Of a stretch of DNA of 64,000 nucleotides, positions 61,103 through 64,000 are shown piece by piece; the stretch's first letter is position 1; each line of letters begins with the position of its first letter. The DNA comes from Ensifer sp. PDNC004. Its GTDB lineage: Bacteria > Pseudomonadota > Alphaproteobacteria > Rhizobiales > Rhizobiaceae. The translations under genes were made by a program, and so were the position numbers. The notes beneath the pieces are model-generated. The model did not search any database, was not told where the DNA came from, and was given only the letters and a program-made list of their open reading frames with translations. Location: positions 504,001 through 568,000 of the forward strand of contig NZ_CP070354.1 in the NCBI RefSeq assembly GCF_016919405.1. The letters are read 5' to 3'.

Positions 61103-61666
61103 TCAGTCAGCGCGTTTGCGGCCCGTGATCATCGCCAGGACAAGGTTCTCCTTATGCTCGACGCTAGCGAAGAGGACGCCTGCGATATGAAGGGCAACGA
61201 GAGCAAGCGTAATGTTCACGAGCACCTCGTGAACCTCTTCCACCCATCCCACGCCCCAGTAGGTGTTGGTTGTCATCATGTATCCGGTTGCCGCAATCCC
61301 GGAGATGGCGGCCAGCATGGCTATCACCATCGCGCCGCCGGCAGGATTGTGCCCAATGTATCGCTTGGCGCGCATCCGGATGCTGTCCCGGATGAAGCCC
61401 AGCGTGGTGGCCGGGCTGTAGATGAAGCTTGAAAAGCGTGCGTGATGGCTGCCGATGACGCCCCAGATGATCCGGACGATCAGGAGCCCGATGATGGCGT
61501 ACCCGGACAGCAAATGGGCCTGCTTCCATTCGTCGCCAGTGAGATAAGAAAATGCGAAAAGCGCAACTAGGCTCCAGTGAAACACCCGGATCAAATGATC
61601 CCAGACCTTAATCTGCGACGGCGAGGCCATGCTCGCCGTTTTGCGTTCTGTTCTGTCCATGGTCAT
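61103..61666 (-). CDS. Cytochrome b561-type membrane protein
   Basis: 187 residues with four membrane segments. QIKVWDHLIRVFHWSLVALFAFSYL carries the first heme-ligand histidines (IRVFHW). AHLLSGYAIIGLLIVRIIWG is segment two, and the last pair is ITLALVALHIAGVLFASVEH, with further histidines (VHEVL, ALHIAG). The family (cytochrome b/b6, N-terminal) binds two hemes and moves electrons across the membrane. It starts four bases inside the stop of the PepSY gene at 61663 and forms an operon with it. Confidence 0.9.
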   Translation of the reverse strand: MTMDRTERKTASMASPSQIKVWDHLIRVFHWSLVALFAFSYLTGDEWKQAHLLSGYAIIGLLIVRIIWGVIGSHHARFSSFIYSPATTLGFIRDSIRMRAKRYIGHNPAGGAMVIAMLAAISGIAATGYMMTTNTYWGVGWVEEVHEVLVNITLALVALHIAGVLFASVEHKENLVLAMITGRKRAD

Positions 61667-61938
61667 TCGCTCTCGTTGCCGACCGGTGCGCCAGTTTCAG
61701 GGTTGAATAGTGTCTCGACCTTGTTGCCCTTGGTATCAATCCCATAGACTTCGTAGCAGCTGCCCTCGGTCTTGACCCGGCGCACGTCAATACCAGAGGC
61801 TTTTGCCGTCTCCTTGATTGCGTCCTCGCTCAGCCATTTATCCTTAGCGGCTTGCGTGCAGTTTTGCCCTTCCTCGGCACGGGCGGCGCCGACCAGGCCC
61901 GTCGTTACAAGGATAGTGGCGAGAATGATCTTTTTCAT
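61663..61938 (-). CDS. Periplasmic PepSY-domain protein
   Basis: 91 residues. Signal peptide MKKIILATILVTTGLVGAARA. Mature part CTQAAKDKWLSEDAIKETAK, then GIDVRRVKTEGSCYEVYGID, and KGNKVETLFNPETGAPVGN, the PepSY fold, with two cysteines that could form a disulfide. Such proteins often accompany b-type cytochromes. It is divergent from another PepSY gene at 62069, so the two-component system there may control this pair. Confidence 0.88.
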   Translation of the reverse strand: MKKIILATILVTTGLVGAARAEEGQNCTQAAKDKWLSEDAIKETAKASGIDVRRVKTEGSCYEVYGIDTKGNKVETLFNPETGAPVGNESE

Positions 61939-62027
61939 GGGGGTCTCCGTTACATGCCAGGAGCGGTGCTGCTCTTCTGGTCGGTTCGCAAGCTAGGAGG
62001 GGCCACCTGACGATCACCTGAGCGAAT

Positions 62028-62045
62028 TTGTCAGCTTCTTGTCAT
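62028..62045 (+). promoter_or_regulatory. 11-bp-spaced TTGTCA direct repeat, candidate PhoB/OmpR-type site
   Basis: TTGTCA at 62028-62033 and at 62039-62044 are separated by exactly 11 bp start to start, the half-site spacing of PhoB/PhoP/OmpR family regulators. The site lies 24-41 bases before the PepSY gene, over the expected -35 region. The adjacent OmpR-family regulator may bind it, or PhoB. Confidence 0.5.
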
Positions 62046-62068
62046 CTCGGTAATGCTATTGATCGACG

Positions 62069-62410
62069 ATGTGTCTTTTTCGCAATCTTAGCCTGGCGTT
62101 GCTCGTGGCGGGCCTGTCACTTCAGGCGCCGGCCCTGCGCGCCGACGACGATCGCCCTTCCGGCGTAAAATCGGGGGTGCCGTCCAACGACGAACTGGCG
62201 CGCCAGGTGCGTGAGGGAAAAATCCTGCCCCTCAGCGTCCTAAAGGCGCTGGTTCTGCGCCGAATACCCGGCGAGTTGATCAATGTCAGTGTCGACCGTG
62301 AGGACGAGCGCTTAGTTTACGAATTCCGGGTCTTAAGAAGCGGCGGCCAGGTCACGGAAGTCGAGGTGGATGCTGCCGCGGGCAAGATCGTCGAAATCGA
62401 GAACGAATAA
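62069..62410 (+). CDS. Periplasmic PepSY-domain protein upstream of the two-component system
   Basis: 113 residues. Signal peptide MCLFRNLSLALLVAGLSLQA, cut near ALRA. PepSY-type part: LARQVREGKILPLSVLKALV, RRIPGELINVSVDREDERLV, and YEFRVLRSGGQVTEVEVDAA. The stop overlaps the regulator start by one base (TAATG). The arrangement recalls rhizobial feuN-feuP-feuQ, where a small periplasmic protein restrains the kinase. Homology to FeuN is not established. Confidence 0.88.
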   Translation: MCLFRNLSLALLVAGLSLQAPALRADDDRPSGVKSGVPSNDELARQVREGKILPLSVLKALVLRRIPGELINVSVDREDERLVYEFRVLRSGGQVTEVEVDAAAGKIVEIENE

Positions 62411-63078
62411 TGCGCGTGTTGCTTGCCGAAGATGATGCGCTTATCGCCCGAGATGTGGTCACCCATCTCACGAGGGCCGGGTTCAATGTCGTGCACGAAT
62501 CCGATGGTGAAGCTGTGCTGTTTGCGGGCGAGCATGACGATTTCGCGGCCGTCATCCTGGATCTTGGCCTACCCAAGGTCGACGGACTTACGATCCTCAA
62601 GAAATGGCGATCGAATGGCCGCGATATGCCCGTTATCATCCTAACCGCGCGCGGTAACTGGGAGGAGCGCGTTGAAGGCATCAATGCGGGTGCGGATGAT
62701 TATCTTGGCAAGCCGTTCCGCATCGCGGAGCTTTTGGCCAGGCTAAACGCTGTCCTTCGGCGATACTCTGGTCAGGCCAGCGCTGTTCTCTCGTCAGGCG
62801 CCATTTCCATCGACACGCGCCGAAGGACAGTTTTGGTCGATGGCCTGCCTGTCGACGTCACCCCACTTGAATACAAGTGCCTTTCGGTCCTCATGCAGAA
62901 TCGACACCGAGCGGTTTCACAGATCGAACTAACAGAACAGCTTTATTCCCAGGACTTCGAGCGGGAAAGCAATTCCGTCGAGGTTTTGATCGGACGCCTG
63001 CGAAGGAAATTGGGGCGGGACGCCATCTTGACGCGTCGAGGCTTCGGTTATCAGATTGCGACGGACGAGACGACATGA
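62410..63078 (+). CDS. OmpR/PhoP-family response regulator
   Basis: 222 residues. Receiver domain: MRVLLAEDDALIARDVVTHL, with phospho-acceptor aspartate in AVILDLGLPKVDG (D53), switch T in IILTARG and lysine in LGKPFRI. The winged helix ends SVEVLIGRLRRKLGRDAILT, then RRGFGYQI. It activates or represses target genes as a dimer. The kinase gene begins within its stop (ATGA, 63075). Confidence 0.93.
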   Translation: MRVLLAEDDALIARDVVTHLTRAGFNVVHESDGEAVLFAGEHDDFAAVILDLGLPKVDGLTILKKWRSNGRDMPVIILTARGNWEERVEGINAGADDYLGKPFRIAELLARLNAVLRRYSGQASAVLSSGAISIDTRRRTVLVDGLPVDVTPLEYKCLSVLMQNRHRAVSQIELTEQLYSQDFERESNSVEVLIGRLRRKLGRDAILTRRGFGYQIATDETT

Positions 63079-64000
63079 TGTCGCTGCACGGGCGTTTCAT
63101 CTTGGCGTCTTTGATCGCGGTGTCGATCTGTCTCGCGGCGGCATCGATGGCGCTGGTCCAAATATTTGCCGATAGCTACAGCAGCCGCATTCAGAATGAA
63201 TTAACGGGACATATCAACCGGCTTGCGGCTGTTATCCGCTTCTCCGCCGATGGACGAATACAGGTTTCCGCAAATCTCGAAAGCGACCGTTTCCTGCTCC
63301 CCTATGGTGGGCTCTACTGGCAAATCGACGATCCCTCCAAGATGGATGTGCTACGTTCACCCTCGCTTTTCGACTATGCCTTGCCACTGCCGGTCGAACC
63401 GCATCCCGTTGGCGTCATGCACCAGTATCGCCTTCCGGGGCCTGAAGAAAAGGATGTCCTCGTCCAGGAGCGTGCTTTGCTGTTAGCCGCGCCTGAAGGC
63501 AAAAGACCGCTCCGTATTGCGGTTGCGATCAATGCGGACGAGGTTGATCGCGCTCGCACAGCGTTCGCTCTCGATATCCTGCCCTACCTCGGCATTCTTG
63601 CTATCCTGCTGGTACTTATGTCCGTAGGTCAGCTTTGGGTGGGATTGCGACCTCTCGACCGCCTCGGGCGGGACCTGGAAGCCGTCCGTAATCGCAAGGC
63701 CACCGGTCTGACAGGATCGTACCCGCGCGAAGTCAAACCGCTCGTCGATCGGGTGAACGCGCTGCTGGAAAGCCAGGCCGGGGCGATCGAGAAGGCAAGG
63801 GGCAGGGCAAGTGACCTTGCACACGGGCTGAAGACACCTCTGACCGTGCTTGCGAACAATGCTCTCACGCTTCGGGAGAAGGGTGAAATTGAAATCGCCG
63901 ATGAACTCGACCATCTGGCGGAAACCATGCTTTCTCATGTCGAGCACGAACTTGCTCGCGCCCGGATCAGCCCCACGCCGGACCAACGAAGCGGTGACGC
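63075..64000 (+). CDS. Sensor histidine kinase, N-terminal part (runs off the window)
   Basis: 308 residues visible from ATG 63075. First membrane segment LASLIAVSICLAAASMALVQ, a periplasmic sensor of about 140 residues (including RFSADGRIQVSANLESDRFL and MDVLRSPSLFDYALPLPVEP), second segment LPYLGILAILLVLMSVGQLW, HAMP-like linker, and H-box DLAHGLKTPLTVLANNALTL. This is a PhoQ/FeuQ-like kinase. The ATPase domain lies beyond 64000. It phosphorylates the regulator encoded just upstream. Confidence 0.9.
   Translation, partial: MMSLHGRFILASLIAVSICLAAASMALVQIFADSYSSRIQNELTGHINRLAAVIRFSADGRIQVSANLESDRFLLPYGGLYWQIDDPSKMDVLRSPSLFDYALPLPVEPHPVGVMHQYRLPGPEEKDVLVQERALLLAAPEGKRPLRIAVAINADEVDRARTAFALDILPYLGILAILLVLMSVGQLWVGLRPLDRLGRDLEAVRNRKATGLTGSYPREVKPLVDRVNALLESQAGAIEKARGRASDLAHGLKTPLTVLANNALTLREKGEIEIADELDHLAETMLSHVEHELARARISPTPDQRSGD

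Noticed and set aside
1..64000. CRISPR arrays, tRNA or rRNA genes, intact insertion sequences
   Set aside because: No regularly spaced repeats, cloverleaf-like segments, rRNA stretches or transposase motifs were seen by eye; a tool search would be needed to exclude short or diverged cases.

Overview
The window looks like chromosome or megaplasmid DNA of an alphaproteobacterium of the order Rhizobiales, most likely Rhizobiaceae (Ensifer/Sinorhizobium/Rhizobium). The reasons are high GC with strong GC3 bias, many solute-uptake systems (two ribose-type sugar ABC loci, sulfate ABC, TRAP), DUF2277, DUF982, a PRC-barrel protein, and the general look of the families. This placement is inference from gene content; no rRNA, tRNA, CRISPR array, intact insertion sequence or replication origin was seen.

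Layout. 1-1.8 kb: the C-terminus of a TolC-like protein, then GFA, HxlR and PRC-barrel genes. 1.9-6.7 kb: a LacI regulator divergent from a complete sugar ABC transporter, with two operators between them. 6.8-17.5 kb: the most unusual part. A Nudix hydrolase lies behind a PHO-box-like site and is followed by two giant divergent genes: a 1336-residue protein built like mammalian soluble adenylyl cyclase, and an about 1908-residue GMC oxidoreductase/alpha-beta hydrolase/PhoD fusion. 17.6-20.9 kb: TRAP transporter. 21-26.2 kb: two small genes, a ParE remnant and the sulfate operon (sbp-cysT-cysW-cysA), whose cysT carries an apparent N-terminal frameshift. 26.3-30.3 kb: DUF2277, an anchored L,D-transpeptidase/Tlde1-type protein, and two decayed genes (a histidine kinase with three frameshifts and a LysR with an internal deletion).

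30.4-37.3 kb: a FecI-FecR-TonB receptor signalling system (probably heme or siderophore), an MFS pump and a ParDE toxin-antitoxin pair. 37.3-46.5 kb: an aldehyde dehydrogenase, a LysR regulator divergent from a three-gene coupled operon, an RND pump (adaptor plus permease) and a GST. 46.5-52.9 kb: a candidate small RNA with a terminator, then a YtfQRT-YjfF type (galactofuranose-like) ABC operon divergent from its LacI regulator across a palindromic operator.

52.9-61.1 kb is accessory DNA: gene scraps, then a tightly overlapped arsenic operon (arsR-arsN2-arsC-acr3-arsC-arsH), an EamA gene broken onto an SDR fragment, and GAF and DUF982 genes in sparse surroundings. 61.1-64 kb: cytochrome b561 plus a PepSY protein, divergent from PepSY-response regulator-sensor kinase, with an 11-bp-spaced direct repeat in front of the latter. 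The window ends inside the kinase.

Gaps under 300 bases that are not listed (for example 57376-57644 and 28035-28290) showed nothing I could support.
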